From NCBI GenBank assembly GCA_038223055.1, contig JBBRHF010000004.1, positions 1 through 48,333 of the forward strand: a stretch of DNA of 48,333 bases, read 5' to 3'. Shown here in pieces: positions 1 through 9,877 of the stretch; within the stretch, counting starts at the first letter, position 1; every line of letters starts with the position of its first letter. The notes under the pieces were generated by a model. It did no database searches and was not told the DNA's origin. It worked only from the letters and a program-made list of their open reading frames with translations. The translations under genes were made by a program, and so were the position numbers. The stretch comes from JBBRHF01 sp038223055. Its GTDB lineage: Bacteria; Actinomycetota; Actinomycetes; JACCUZ01.

Positions 1-805
1 ATGGGTGCAGTGCGTCGTCCCGGTTCGGGTTCGCCGGTCTGAGGCCGCACCACCCCACGCCCGACACTGACAGAGCCGAATGGGTCGTCGTCAACGCCCA
101 GGATTACGTCTGATCGTCTGAGTTCGCGGAGTTCTCCGGAACGCAGGGCGCACCACGTAGCTAGGAGGAGCAGGAGCCGTCGACGCTCCGGCATGGCTTC
201 CACCATGACTGCCAACTCGTCCAGGGTCGCTGGGCGCAACTTCTTGTAGACGCTCTTTACGCCTGCTCCGCGGATGTAGGCGGGGTTGCGAGCGAGCAGT
301 TCGTCGTCGACCACAGCTGTGTTGAGGATCGCGCGCAAGGTCGAGTACGAGTCGGCCCGTGCCGCAGGGCCAGTTTCGAGGGTGTCGTACCAAGCGCGCA
401 CCGCTTGGCGGGTGATTTCGTTCAGGGGCGTATCGCCGAACTCGGGGAAGATATGGACGCGCAGGTTGGACATGTACTTGTCGCGAGTGGTCGGTCGGAG
501 CGGTTCCCCCTTGCTGCTGCGTCGGTCCCTGATCCAGCTCTCGGCATATTCGCGAAAGCTGGGCAGGCGGGCGGCTCCCTCGGCTCGCTGAGCTTCCTTG
601 AGGCGATTCTTGGGTGCAGACCAGGTCTCGGGCTTCTCGAAGTACTTCTCCAGCCAGCCAGCCAGGCCTCGGCGTCCATGCGCGTCGTGAACGTCACGGG
701 CGCCGCGACCATCTCGCCGTCAGGGCCGGTGTACCTCGCTTGATGGCGCCCGCTGGGAAGGTTCCGAATACTGCCGAAGGTCCGCTTATTCGCTCGCCGT
801 GCCAC
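1..805 (-). pseudogene. Tyrosine recombinase (phage-type integrase), frameshifted and cut by the window edge
   Basis: Read on the minus strand, a GTG at 803-805 preceded by GAGAGGG opens a frame beginning VARRANKRTFGSIRNLPSG, the usual N-terminus of actinobacterial integrases, followed by an arm/core-binding region. The frame breaks inside four CCAG units at 650-665; the protein resumes in another frame (LEKYFEKPETW) and stays open to base 1. Around 130-165 it carries the box I motif CALRSGELREL with the first catalytic Arg. The distal HxxR box and the catalytic Tyr would lie outside the window. What I see is one frameshift; whether it kills the gene or is a sequencing error in the repeat cannot be told here. 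It probably belongs to an integrated element extending to the left, with its end at the tRNA-like sequence at 982-1004. Confidence 0.8.
650..665. repeat. CCAG x4 tetranucleotide run at the integrase frameshift
   Basis: Four exact CCAG units (CTGG on the coding strand) sit exactly where the integrase reading frame is lost. Gaining one unit or losing two would put the upstream and downstream parts of the protein into one frame, so slipped-strand mispairing is the simplest explanation. Confidence 0.8.
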
Positions 806-981
806 TGTTTCGCCCTCTCGAAGTGCCGCTGCCGTGCCAGATACGTGCCAGATGGGAGTCATTCCACGTCGTCTTCTGTCCAAGGGTAGACGATCGACAA
901 ATTCTAAAACACCAGGTCAGAGGGCTCTGTGAGCACTTGAGTCCAGTTGTGGGACCTTGCGTCCGAAGCCTTAGCGGCTAG

Positions 982-1004
982 TTCAAATCCCACCGCCACC
1001 GCCA
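982..1004 (+). other. Probable attachment-site half: tRNA 3'-end fragment
   Basis: The 23 bases contain a T-loop (TTCAAAT), a 3' T-stem strand (CCCAC), a 3' acceptor strand (CGCCACC), a discriminator G and CCA. The 5' T-stem strand that should be GTGGG is GCTAG, and no 5' acceptor GGTGGCG is present upstream, so this is not a complete tRNA. Such fragments mark the border of an element that integrated into a tRNA gene. The acceptor sequence resembles actinobacterial tRNA-Ser, which is an inference from memory. The rest of 806-1124 shows no gene. Confidence 0.6.
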
Positions 1005-1124
1005 CACCCCCAGCCGCCTGCCACGGGCGGCTCGGAACAGCAGGCGCCCGGTTCACTTCTCGACGCGCGTGCAACCCCCCGGCCCCGTCGGCTGCGGCTG
1101 CTGGTCGCGGCCCCGGCGGCGTGA

Positions 1125-1440
1125 TCACCTACTCGCCGGCCCGTCGTCGATCAGTTCCCGGACGACGTCGAGGTGACCGGCATGGCGTCCATACTCCTGC
1201 AGCACGTGAACGAGGATCGAGGCCAGCGACGGCGGCTGTTCCGGCCGGAAAGCGACCCCCCGTGGCCGCAGGCGTGGAAAGCGCGGCCCCCTCAACGATC
1301 AGGCGAGTGCGATTGCCGCCCCGCCGCAGCCCGGTGCTTGACCAGCTCGATCGGGGACCAGCCCGAGGGCAGGTGGGCCACCCGCAGACGTCGCACGACG
1401 GGTCGGGCTCGAGCGGTGCTCTCATGACCCAAAGTCTCGT
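1125..1440 (-). pseudogene. Decayed DinB/DUF664-family gene
   Basis: On the minus strand the end of the region reads LASILVHVLQEYGRHAGHLDVVRELIDDG before a stop at 1125-1127, which is the characteristic C-terminus of DUF664/DinB-like proteins of actinobacteria (a His-containing metal-binding four-helix fold). About 1370-1420 in a different frame reads VAHLPSGWSPIELVKH, typical of the N-terminal third. The middle of the protein (roughly 80 residues) is missing or scrambled, and the two parts are out of frame, so the gene is broken. It has no clear partner; it lies between the attachment-site fragment and trxB and may have been damaged during insertion of the neighbouring element. Confidence 0.65.
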
Positions 1441-1551
1441 CTGACCGGCCATCATGGTGGCGAACGGCACCACCGGCGTACGGCGGGAATGGCCGCCAAC
1501 GACGATCGGTTGACACCGCTGTCCCCCCACACCGAAAGGTCGAACTCAGCC

Positions 1552-2541
<990 letters not shown>

Positions 2542-2581
2542 ACCCGTTCCCACCCAGCTTCCATCCGAAAGGACACCCATC

Positions 2582-2908
2582 GTGGGCGCCAACACCAAGA
2601 CCGTGACCGACAGCAGTTTCGCCGTCGACGTACTCCAGAGCGACAAGCCAGTCCTCGTGGACTTCTGGGCCGAATGGTGTGGGCCGTGCCGTCAGGTGTC
2701 GCCCATCCTTGAGGAGATCGCGGCCGAGCACGCCGACAAGATCCAGGTCGTCAAGCTCAACGTCGACGAGAACCCGCAGATCGCCGCGCAGTACGGCGTC
2801 ACGTCCATCCCCACCATGAACGTCTACCAGGGCGGTCAGGTCGTCAAGAGCATCATCGGCGCCAAGCCGAAGGCGATGCTGCTCAAGGACCTTGCTTCGT
2901 TCCTCTGA
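2582..2908 (+). CDS. trxA: Thioredoxin
   Basis: A 108-residue thioredoxin, the protein-disulfide reductant recharged by TrxB. The active site WCGPC lies in VLVDFWAEWCGPCRQ, and the conserved cis-proline in TSIPTMNVY is present, as is the C-terminal helix. The start is GTG 2582, six bases after a GAAAGGA ribosome binding site. The frame is open far upstream into trxB, but that part is only a shadow of trxB. Position directly after trxB and before the CwlM gene is the conserved actinobacterial order near the origin. Confidence 0.96.
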   Translation: MGANTKTVTDSSFAVDVLQSDKPVLVDFWAEWCGPCRQVSPILEEIAAEHADKIQVVKLNVDENPQIAAQYGVTSIPTMNVYQGGQVVKSIIGAKPKAMLLKDLASFL

Positions 2909-3072
2909 GCTGCCCACCTCTGAAGTGCCGGCCGAGCATCCGACGAAGTCCACCCTCGGATCGGGTTCGTCCTGTTTTGGGGCCTGTTGCGGTTCCCTTG
3001 CCTTGGCTACGATCTGCCGGAGTCGCACCGTCGTCGGGCGTGACCGTCCAGCCGTGGGAGAGGTGGCGTGTG

Positions 3073-4254
3073 ATGGCCCGTGATCGCAGCTTTCGTTTCG
3101 GTGATAGCGGCCCCGTGGTGGCAGAGATCCGCAGCAAGCTCGCCGTGCTTGGGCTGCTCGAGAAGTCGATGCCGTACGACGACCCGGCGCTGGCGGTCTT
3201 CGACAAGGCGGCTGACCAGGCGGTCCGGACGTTTCAGCAACAACGCGGCATCACCGTGGACGGGCTGGTCGGAGCGGAGACCTACCGATCGCTGGACGAA
3301 GCCAGGTGGCGCCTGGGCGACCGCATCCTGACGTTCGTGCCAGCGCGGTTGACGGCCGGTGACGACGTGGCGGAGCTGCAACGGCGACTGCTCGACATGG
3401 GGTTCGACTGCGGCCGGGTGGACGGGCTGTTCGGCGTCGACACCGAACGGGCGTTGCGCGACTTCCAGCACAACGTGGGGATCTGGGCCGACGGCACCTG
3501 CGGACCCGAGTCCTTCAAGGCGCTCAACCAGCTGGTCCGGACCGTGGTCGGCGGGGCGCCGCACGCCATGCGCGAGTCCGAGGCCATCACGCGCGCCGGC
3601 CCCATGTTGTCCGGGAAGGTGATCGTCATCGACCCCGGCCACGGATCCCTGCCCCACGCCGCGGAAGGGCACGGGCTGGACGAGGCGAGCCTGGTCTATG
3701 ATCTTGCCGCCCGCATCGAGGGGCGCCTGAGCGCCACCGGAAGTACCGTGTTCCTCACCCGTGGCCGCCACGACGGCGGCGCTCCCAGCCAGGCTGAACC
3801 CGCGCTGGACGACGTGGCGCGAGCCCGTTTCGCCAACGCCGCCCGGGCCGACCTGCTCCTGTCGTTGCACGTCGACGCCCACGACAATCCCGAAGCGTCC
3901 GGCTGCGCGACCTACTACTACGGGGTGGACCGGTCCGGTCACCACTCCGCCGTCGGCGAGCGGCTGGCCGACCTGGTGCTCCGCGAGGTATGCGCCCGAA
4001 CCGACCTGGTCGACCTGCGCGCCCACGCCAAGACCTGGGACCTGCTCCGGCACACCCGGATGCCCGCAGTCCGCATCGAGTTGGGTTATCTCACGCACGC
4101 CGGCGACGCGGCCCGTCTCTCGGACGCGTCGTTCCGGGACGTGCTGGCCGAGGCCGTCGTCGCGGCGGTGCAGCGGGTCTACCTCCCGCCGGAGGTGGAC
4201 GCCGCGACCGGCACGCTGCACCTGCCCGAACTTCAGGCGATGCTGCGCACCTGA
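3073..4254 (+). CDS. cwlM: N-acetylmuramoyl-L-alanine amidase-fold protein (CwlM-like)
   Basis: A 393-residue protein with two N-terminal peptidoglycan-binding (PG_binding_1) repeats at about residues 10-75 and 90-155 and an Amidase_3 domain from about 182 to the end. Putative zinc and catalytic residues are present: H190 in VIDPGHG, E204 in LDEAS, H266 in LSLHVDAH and E336 in RIELGYLTH. There is no signal peptide, as in mycobacterial CwlM, a cytoplasmic PknB substrate that regulates MurA; that role is inferred here from position and architecture and from the presence of pknB and fhaA in this window. ATG 3073 is chosen after GGGAGAGG; GTG 3070 is equally possible. It converges on the acetyltransferase gene with only 9 bases between the stops. 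Confidence 0.85.
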   Translation: MARDRSFRFGDSGPVVAEIRSKLAVLGLLEKSMPYDDPALAVFDKAADQAVRTFQQQRGITVDGLVGAETYRSLDEARWRLGDRILTFVPARLTAGDDVAELQRRLLDMGFDCGRVDGLFGVDTERALRDFQHNVGIWADGTCGPESFKALNQLVRTVVGGAPHAMRESEAITRAGPMLSGKVIVIDPGHGSLPHAAEGHGLDEASLVYDLAARIEGRLSATGSTVFLTRGRHDGGAPSQAEPALDDVARARFANAARADLLLSLHVDAHDNPEASGCATYYYGVDRSGHHSAVGERLADLVLREVCARTDLVDLRAHAKTWDLLRHTRMPAVRIELGYLTHAGDAARLSDASFRDVLAEAVVAAVQRVYLPPEVDAATGTLHLPELQAMLRT

Positions 4255-4263
4255 CCGATCTGG

Positions 4264-4926
4264 TCACACCGGCCGCAGGGCTGGCTCCGGGCTCATCGAT
4301 CCGAGCAGCCGCTCGAGCGCGACCTCGACGTCCTCTCGCCAGGAGACCGCGTTCTTCAGGTCCAGGCGCAGCCGGGGAAAGCGGTGGTGCGGTCGCACGG
4401 TCTTGAATCCCACCGACAAAAAGAAATCGGCCGGTACGACGCAGCCGCCCATGGGCTTGGCCGGCATCCCGGTGAGCGGTCGCTCGCGTCCCGGCCCCGG
4501 CGCCCGGGCGTCACCGAAGGCCTCGATCGCCTTGACACCACGCCGGGTGAGGTCCTTGGCCGCACCCTGCAGCAACATCCGCCCCAGACCTCCGCCGGCG
4601 AACTCAGGCAACACGAGTGCCGTCATCAACAGCACCGCATCGGCCGCGACGGGTGACGTAGGGAATGCCATGCTCCGGGGCACGTGGACGGGCGGGGCGT
4701 AGACGATGTAGCCGGCCGGGATCGAATCGACGTACGCGATCTTGCCGCACGAACCCCACTCCAGCAGCGTCGCCGAAAGCCACGCCTCCTTTTCCAGTCC
4801 GGGGTCACCGGACTCTTGCGCCGCCTGGCCGCCGATGGGGTCCAGCTCCCAGAACACGCAGTTTCGGCAGGGCCGAGGCAGATCATTCAAGTTGTCCAGG
4901 GTCAGGCTCGCGAGCCGTCGGGACAC
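4264..4926 (-). CDS. GNAT-family N-acetyltransferase, conserved origin-proximal type
   Basis: This 220-residue protein matches the acetyltransferase usually found between cwlM and parB in actinobacteria. It has a CxxCVFWELDP motif near residues 18-28, then a GNAT core with VLLMTALVLPEFAGGGLGRMLLQGAAKDL, where the GGGLGRML stretch is the acetyl-CoA pyrophosphate-binding loop, and a conserved GFKTVRPH segment. The substrate is unknown. I start it at GTG 4926 because GGAGG lies 5 bases upstream and the protein then begins VSRRLASLTLDNLNDLP as relatives do; the frame is open for 44 more codons. The upstream gap to the divergent aminotransferase (4927-5170) should hold both promoters. Confidence 0.8.
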   Translation of the reverse strand: MSRRLASLTLDNLNDLPRPCRNCVFWELDPIGGQAAQESGDPGLEKEAWLSATLLEWGSCGKIAYVDSIPAGYIVYAPPVHVPRSMAFPTSPVAADAVLLMTALVLPEFAGGGLGRMLLQGAAKDLTRRGVKAIEAFGDARAPGPGRERPLTGMPAKPMGGCVVPADFFLSVGFKTVRPHHRFPRLRLDLKNAVSWREDVEVALERLLGSMSPEPALRPV

Positions 4927-5170
4927 GCACACCTCCGCCGTAGTCATGCGATCAAGCTGGGCCGTAATCATGGCGACCAAACTCGGCCGACACATCACCC
5001 ACGGAATTGCCAGCACGCACCGATGGCGCCATGGGACAATGTGGCCACCGGGCAACACAACCCACTCGCCGTCCCCCGTCGCTGCGTGTCACATCGTAGT
5101 GTCGGTGGGGGGTTCAGACCAGCAGTCCGTGCCCCATGACACGGCGGCACCGTGAAAGGAGTTCGCGACG

Positions 5171-6523
5171 GTGGTGAGCGCAACGCCGGACCCACGCCTT
5201 GCCCACAGGGGCGGCTCCCGGCTCGACCCCCATCACGAGCGCTACGCCGCGAGGGCACAGGGGATGACCGCCTCGGAGATCCGGGCGCTGTTCGCTGTCG
5301 CGGCCCGACCCGAGGTGGTCTCGCTCGCAGGCGGGATGCCTTACGTCCGGGCCCTTCCGCTGGAGGACATCGGCGCCCTTTTTGCACAGGTCATCGCCGA
5401 CCAGGGTCCGGTCGCCCTGCAATACGGCAATGGTCAGGGCGACCCCGCGCTGCGCGAGCAGATCTGCCGAGTCATGTCACACGTGGGGATCAGCGCGCAC
5501 CCCGACGATGTCGTCGTCACCTCCGGCTCGCAGCAGGCGCTCGACCTGGTGACCCGAATCTTCATCGACCCCGGTGACATCGTGCTCGCTGAGGCGCCCT
5601 CCTACGTCGGCGCGCTGGGCACGTTCGGGTCCTACCAGGCCGACGTACGGCACGTGGCGATGGACGAGCACGGTCTGGTGCCCGAGGCGCTTCGGGCGGC
5701 GCTCGCCGAGCTCGCCGCCGACGGTCGCCAGGCCAAGATGCTCTACACGGTGCCCAGCTTCCACAACCCCGCGGGCGTGACGCTGCCACCGGACCGCCGC
5801 CGTGAGGTGCTCGCCATCGCTCGCGAGGCCGGGCTGCTCGTTCTCGAGGACGATCCCTACGGACTGCTGGGCTTCGACGGCCCGCCGCCGCGCGCGATCC
5901 GTGCCGACGACGAGGACGTCGACGGCACCGTCATCTATTTGGGCTCGTTCTCCAAGACCTTCGCCCCGGGCCTGCGGGTCGGATGGGCACTGGCCCCCCA
6001 CGCCGTTCGGGACAAATTGGTGCTCGCCTCCGAGGCCACCCAGCTGTGTCCGTCCTCGTTCGCCCAGCTCGCGGTCTCGGCTTACCTGCGCACCCAGCCG
6101 TGGGAGGCGCAGGTCAAGGTCTTTCGGGAGGTCTACCGCGAGCGGCGCGACGCCATGCTGGGTGCCCTCAAGGACCTCATGCCACCGGGCGCCACCTGGA
6201 CGCACCCCGAAGGTGGTTTCTACGTCTGGCTCACCATGCCGCCCGGCATCGACGCGGCAGCCATGCTGCCGTTGGCGGTCAGTGAGCGCGTCGCCTACGT
6301 GCCCGGGACCGCCTTCTATGCCGGGGTGGGGCTCACCGAGGTCGCACGGCGCTCGATGCGGCTGTCCTACTGCTATCCCGAGCCCGAACGCATCCGCGAG
6401 GGCGTTCGCCGCCTGGCCACGGTCGCCGAGCGTGAGCTCGAACTGCGGGCGACGTTCGGCGGGTCCGACGCTGCGGATGTGACGCGCGGACAGACCTCCG
6501 GCCCCGCGCCGGACGTGACGTGA
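5171..6523 (+). CDS. PLP-dependent aminotransferase, class I/II (MocR/2-aminoadipate type)
   Basis: A 450-residue fold-type I aminotransferase, cytoplasmic, predicted to form an internal aldimine with the Lys of SFSKTFAPGLRVGW. Other family marks are LQYGNGQGDPALREQI, VTSGSQQALDLVTRIF, the Asn of PSFHNPAGVTL, and the Asp/Tyr of EDDPYGLL. The C-terminal MRLSYCYPEPERI carries the substrate carboxylate-binding Arg. Unlike MocR regulators there is no N-terminal DNA-binding domain, so it is an enzyme. The substrate cannot be read from sequence; 2-aminoadipate or aromatic/valine-type transaminases are the nearest. Start at GTG 5171, 10 bases after GAAAGGAG. It precedes the D-Ala ligase homologue by 62 bases on the same strand. 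Confidence 0.85.
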   Translation: MVSATPDPRLAHRGGSRLDPHHERYAARAQGMTASEIRALFAVAARPEVVSLAGGMPYVRALPLEDIGALFAQVIADQGPVALQYGNGQGDPALREQICRVMSHVGISAHPDDVVVTSGSQQALDLVTRIFIDPGDIVLAEAPSYVGALGTFGSYQADVRHVAMDEHGLVPEALRAALAELAADGRQAKMLYTVPSFHNPAGVTLPPDRRREVLAIAREAGLLVLEDDPYGLLGFDGPPPRAIRADDEDVDGTVIYLGSFSKTFAPGLRVGWALAPHAVRDKLVLASEATQLCPSSFAQLAVSAYLRTQPWEAQVKVFREVYRERRDAMLGALKDLMPPGATWTHPEGGFYVWLTMPPGIDAAAMLPLAVSERVAYVPGTAFYAGVGLTEVARRSMRLSYCYPEPERIREGVRRLATVAERELELRATFGGSDAADVTRGQTSGPAPDVT

Positions 6524-6585
6524 TCACCGGTCCGCGGCTCGCCGAAGACAGGTCGACTTGTCGACACATCGAGAGGATCTGAGTC

Positions 6586-7548
6586 GTGACCGATGCGCCG
6601 CGCGTCGTCGTACTGGCCGGTGGCCTGTCCCACGAGCGGGACGTGTCGCTGCGCTCGGGTGCGCGGGTTGTCGACGCACTTGTGGGGGTAGGTGTCGAGG
6701 CTCATCTGCGCGACGTCGACGCTCACCTCGTGCACGCCCTCGCCGTCGAGGCGCCGACTACAGTCTTTCCGCTCCTACACGGAGCAAGTGGTGAGGACGG
6801 CGGCGTCGCGACCGTGCTCGAGTTGCTCGGCGTTCCCTATGTGGGGTCCCGACCGCAGGCGTGCCGGCTGGCGTTCGACAAGGCCATGGCCAAGACGATC
6901 ACAGCGGGCGCGGGACTGCGCACCCCGGCGTCCGTGGCGATCGCGCACGCCACGTTCCGCGATCTCGGTGCGGCGGCGTTGCTGAGCGCCGTCGTGGCCC
7001 AGATCGGACTGCCGCTCGTGGTCAAGCCGAACGCAGGTGGCTCCGCGTTGGGAGTGACCGTCGTGCACCGTCCCGACGAACTGCCGGCCGCGATGGTGGG
7101 CGCCTACGCCTACGGCGAGGTGGCTCTGATCGAAGCCTTCGTGGCTGGCACGGAGGTGGCCGTCACGGTGCTGGACAGCGACGGCGCGCCGCAGGCCCTG
7201 CCGGCGGTGGAGATCGTGGCAGACGGTGGTTTCTACGACTACGCGGCGCGCTACACGGCCGGGCGCACCGAGTTCTTTGCTCCGGCTCGACTCGACGAGG
7301 CGGTCAGCGCAGACGTGGCATCGATCGCCTCCGCCGCGCACCAGGCTCTGGGACTGCGCCACCTGTCCCGGACCGACCTCATCGTCGACGAGGCAGGGGT
7401 TGCGTGGTTCCTGGAGGTGAACGTCGCACCTGGCATGACCGAGACCTCGCTCGCCCCGCAGGCGATCCGGGCCGCCGGTCTCGACCTGGGAGCGGTGTGC
7501 CTGGACCTCGTCCGAGCCGCCGCGCGACCGCACGACACGACCAGCTGA
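6586..7548 (+). CDS. D-alanine-D-alanine ligase family ATP-grasp protein
   Basis: This 320-residue protein has the three-part layout of Ddl: an N-terminal domain with VVLAGGLSHERDVSLRSG, a central segment with FPLLHGASGEDGGVATVLELLGVPYVGS, and an ATP-grasp core with LVVKPNAGGSALGVTVV, followed by the magnesium-binding FLEVNVAPGMTETSL. The family joins two D-alanines for peptidoglycan precursors. It is shorter than the housekeeping Ddl usually seen in actinobacteria (about 350-370 residues), and this origin-proximal homologue may be a second copy; the substrate is therefore not certain. GTG 6586 follows GAGAGGA. It converges with parB, whose stop is 23 bases downstream. Confidence 0.8.
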   Translation: MTDAPRVVVLAGGLSHERDVSLRSGARVVDALVGVGVEAHLRDVDAHLVHALAVEAPTTVFPLLHGASGEDGGVATVLELLGVPYVGSRPQACRLAFDKAMAKTITAGAGLRTPASVAIAHATFRDLGAAALLSAVVAQIGLPLVVKPNAGGSALGVTVVHRPDELPAAMVGAYAYGEVALIEAFVAGTEVAVTVLDSDGAPQALPAVEIVADGGFYDYAARYTAGRTEFFAPARLDEAVSADVASIASAAHQALGLRHLSRTDLIVDEAGVAWFLEVNVAPGMTETSLAPQAIRAAGLDLGAVCLDLVRAAARPHDTTS

Positions 7549-7571
7549 CCGCCGTTTGGTGAGGCGGTCGC

Positions 7572-8777
7572 CTACTCTTCGGCGCGAGATTCCGTTGGCT
7601 CGGCCGCGGCGCCTTCGCCGTCGGAGGGATCGCCGTCGGCTGAGTCGCCCATGAAGGAGTCGCCGGTGGAGGCGGCGCCGTCGGCTGAGTCGCCAGTGGA
7701 GGCGCCGCCAGTCGGGGCCATGAGCGCGACGATGCGCTCGAGGTCGTCGATCGATCCGAATTCCACCACGATCCGTCCCTTGGCTCGCCCGAGGTCCACC
7801 TTTACGCGCGTCTCGAACCGGTCCGACAAGCGTCCGGCAAGCGCCGCCAGCGCCGGGGCCACCGGGCGACGGGCGCGCGCCCGTCGCTCCGGCGCACCCG
7901 GCTCCCCGACGGAGACGATCTCTTCGACCGTACGCACGGACAAGCCCTCTGCAACGATCCGTTGGGCCAATCGCTCAGCGGCGGCGCCGTCCTCGAGTCC
8001 TAACAGCGCCCGCGCATGTCCAGCCGACAAGACTCCTGCGGCAACGCGCCGTTGCACCAGGGGTGGCAGCTTGAGCAGCCGCAGGGTGTTGGAGATCTGC
8101 GGTCTGGAACGCCCCAACCGGCTAGCAAGATCGTCATGGGTGCAGCCGAAATCCTGCAACATCTGGTCATAGGCGGCAGCTTCCTCCAAGGGGTTGAGCT
8201 GCGCGCGGTGCAGGTTCTCCAACAACGCGTCCCGGAGCATCGCGTCGTCGCCGGTGACCCGCACGATGGCGGGCACGGCCGTGAGGCCGGCCGCTCGGGC
8301 CGCGCGCCACCGCCGCTCACCCATGATCAGTTCATACTTCTGGTCGGCTATCGCGCGGACCACTACGGGCTGCAGGAGTCCGACCTCGGTGATGGAATGC
8401 GCCAACTCGGCCAACGCTTCCTCGTCGAAGATCTGGCGCGGCTGACGGGGGTTCGCGGTGATCGCATCGATCGGGATCTCAGCGAAGTAGGCGCCTGGTG
8501 CGGGGTCGGTATCCGGCCCATCCCCCGCGGCCGGTGAGCTCGTCTCGGGTTCGACCGGCGCGCCGTCGGCCGGTTCGGCGCGATCGTCGCGTTCGGCCTG
8601 CTCGGCCGGCTCGGTCGACAGCGCGTCCTCAACATCTCCCGGCGCCACGGCGCGGCTGGGAATCAAAACGTCTACGGGGGAGAAGCCACCCGCGGTGGTC
8701 GGCTGGCGTCTCACGATAGGCGCCGTGGGGATAAGGGCGCCGAGGCCGCGACCAAGGCCCCGTCGGTGCTCACTCAT
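7572..8777 (-). CDS. parB: Chromosome-partitioning protein ParB
   Basis: A 401-residue CTPase clamp that loads at parS and spreads to organise the origin. The N-terminus EHRRGLGRGLGALIP is the ParA-contacting peptide; an acidic linker of about 90 residues follows. The ParB/Srx core has IDAITANPRQPRQIF, a GERRWRAARAAGL motif that binds nucleotide and parS, and LLENLHRAQLNPLEEAAAY; the helix-turn-helix lies around FGCTHDDLASRLGRSRPQISNTLRLL. The dimerisation domain follows, and then an unusual tail rich in Gly, Asp and Ser with short repeats (GDSADGAASTGDS). It overlaps parA by 8 bases, so the two are translationally coupled. Three parS sites lie at 9794, 9878 and 11743. Confidence 0.95.
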   Translation of the reverse strand: MSEHRRGLGRGLGALIPTAPIVRRQPTTAGGFSPVDVLIPSRAVAPGDVEDALSTEPAEQAERDDRAEPADGAPVEPETSSPAAGDGPDTDPAPGAYFAEIPIDAITANPRQPRQIFDEEALAELAHSITEVGLLQPVVVRAIADQKYELIMGERRWRAARAAGLTAVPAIVRVTGDDAMLRDALLENLHRAQLNPLEEAAAYDQMLQDFGCTHDDLASRLGRSRPQISNTLRLLKLPPLVQRRVAAGVLSAGHARALLGLEDGAAAERLAQRIVAEGLSVRTVEEIVSVGEPGAPERRARARRPVAPALAALAGRLSDRFETRVKVDLGRAKGRIVVEFGSIDDLERIVALMAPTGGASTGDSADGAASTGDSFMGDSADGDPSDGEGAAAEPTESRAEE

Positions 8778-9696
8778 GTCGATTCCTGTCGTCGTCGCGA
8801 AGAGCCCCTTTCAGGGCCAGTTCTCGCGCTGCCTCCAGATAGGACAGCGCCCCGGTCGAGCTCGGATCGTAGGTCATCACCGTCTGCCCATAGCTCGGTG
8901 CCTCGCTGATCCGCACCGACCGCGGGATCGACGTTCGGAGCACGGTGTCGACGAAGTGACGTCTGACCTCGTCCGCCACTTGAGCCGCGAGTCGGGTTCG
9001 GGCGTCGTACATGGTGAGAAGGACCGTCGAGACATGGAGATCGGGGTTGAGGTGGGACCGAACCAGTTCCACGTTGCTCACGAGCTGACCCACGCCCTCG
9101 AGCGCGTAGTACTCACACTGAATCGGGATGAGGACTTCCGGGGCCGCCACCAACGCGTTGACGGTCAAGAGCCCAAGGCTCGGAGGGCAGTCGATGAAGA
9201 TGTAGTCGAGGCGGGGGGTCTGTTGCCCTTCACACCACGATCGGTACGTCGACAGGGCACGGTTCAGCCGGGATTCACGGGCGACGAGGGAGACCAATTC
9301 GATCTCGGCACCGGCCAGGTCGATCGTCGCCGGCGCGCAGAACAGGCCGTCCAATCCCGCGACAGGCATCACGATCTCGCTCAGGGGCCGGCCCTCAACG
9401 AGTACGTCGTACACGGAGGGCACGTCGGAATGGTGGTCGATCCCCAATGCTGTCGACGCGTTGCCCTGCGGGTCTAGGTCCACGACCAGCACCTGGGCGC
9501 CCTGCAACGCAAGCGCGGCGGCCACGTTCACGGTGGTCGTGGTCTTGCCGACACCCCCTTTCTGGTTCGCGACCGTGATGACGCGGGTCCGGTCCGGGCG
9601 AGGTAGCACGGCGCCGTTGCGCCCAGCCAGTGTCCGGACGGCTGTCTCGGCTGCGCGGGAGATCGGGGTGGCTACTTCGCGGACTCTTTCCGTCAT
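8770..9696 (-). CDS. parA: Chromosome-partitioning ATPase ParA
   Basis: A 308-residue deviant-Walker ATPase that binds DNA and moves ParB-parS complexes. Visible are the ATP-binding ITVANQKGGVGKTTTTVN, DLDPQGNAST, the Walker B IFIDCPPSLGLLTVNAL and the C-terminal ISEAPSYGQTVMTYDP. I start it at ATG 9696 (MTERVREVATP), 8 bases after an excellent GGAGG. The same frame, however, is open for 395 codons more, to 10881, and includes two parS sites read as VSRET; mycobacterial ParA also has a VSRET-coding parS in its N-terminus, so a longer protein is possible. ParB follows with an 8-base overlap. Confidence 0.93.
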   Translation of the reverse strand: MTERVREVATPISRAAETAVRTLAGRNGAVLPRPDRTRVITVANQKGGVGKTTTTVNVAAALALQGAQVLVVDLDPQGNASTALGIDHHSDVPSVYDVLVEGRPLSEIVMPVAGLDGLFCAPATIDLAGAEIELVSLVARESRLNRALSTYRSWCEGQQTPRLDYIFIDCPPSLGLLTVNALVAAPEVLIPIQCEYYALEGVGQLVSNVELVRSHLNPDLHVSTVLLTMYDARTRLAAQVADEVRRHFVDTVLRTSIPRSVRISEAPSYGQTVMTYDPSSTGALSYLEAARELALKGALRDDDRNRHE

Positions 9697-9793
9697 GGAG
9701 AAGTCCTCCGCGGTGGAGACGCCTTCGGCGGCTGCGAACGGAGTCTTCCGACGATCGACGGCCAGTGAAGCCGCCATGGGTTCCACCGGTCGC

Positions 9794-9807
9794 GTTTCAC
9801 GTGAAAC
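9794..9807. promoter_or_regulatory. parS site
   Basis: An exact 14-bp palindrome GTTTCACGTGAAAC, the ParB loading site known across bacteria, lies about 100 bp upstream of the parA start. Read on the minus strand it encodes Val-Ser-Arg-Glu-Thr in phase with ParA. Confidence 0.95.
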
Positions 9808-9877
9808 ATGGTCCGGGGAAGGGGTGCCGGGGTCAGCGCCTGACGGCAGGACAGCGGCTGGCAAGACAGCCGCTGTC

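Noticed and set aside
940..1004. A complete tRNA gene at the left edge
   Set aside because: Only the T-loop, 3' T-stem and acceptor end are present; no 5' acceptor, D-arm or anticodon arm can be folded.
3007..4221. 404-codon minus-strand frame across cwlM
   Set aside because: Antisense shadow; cwlM has all catalytic motifs on the plus strand.
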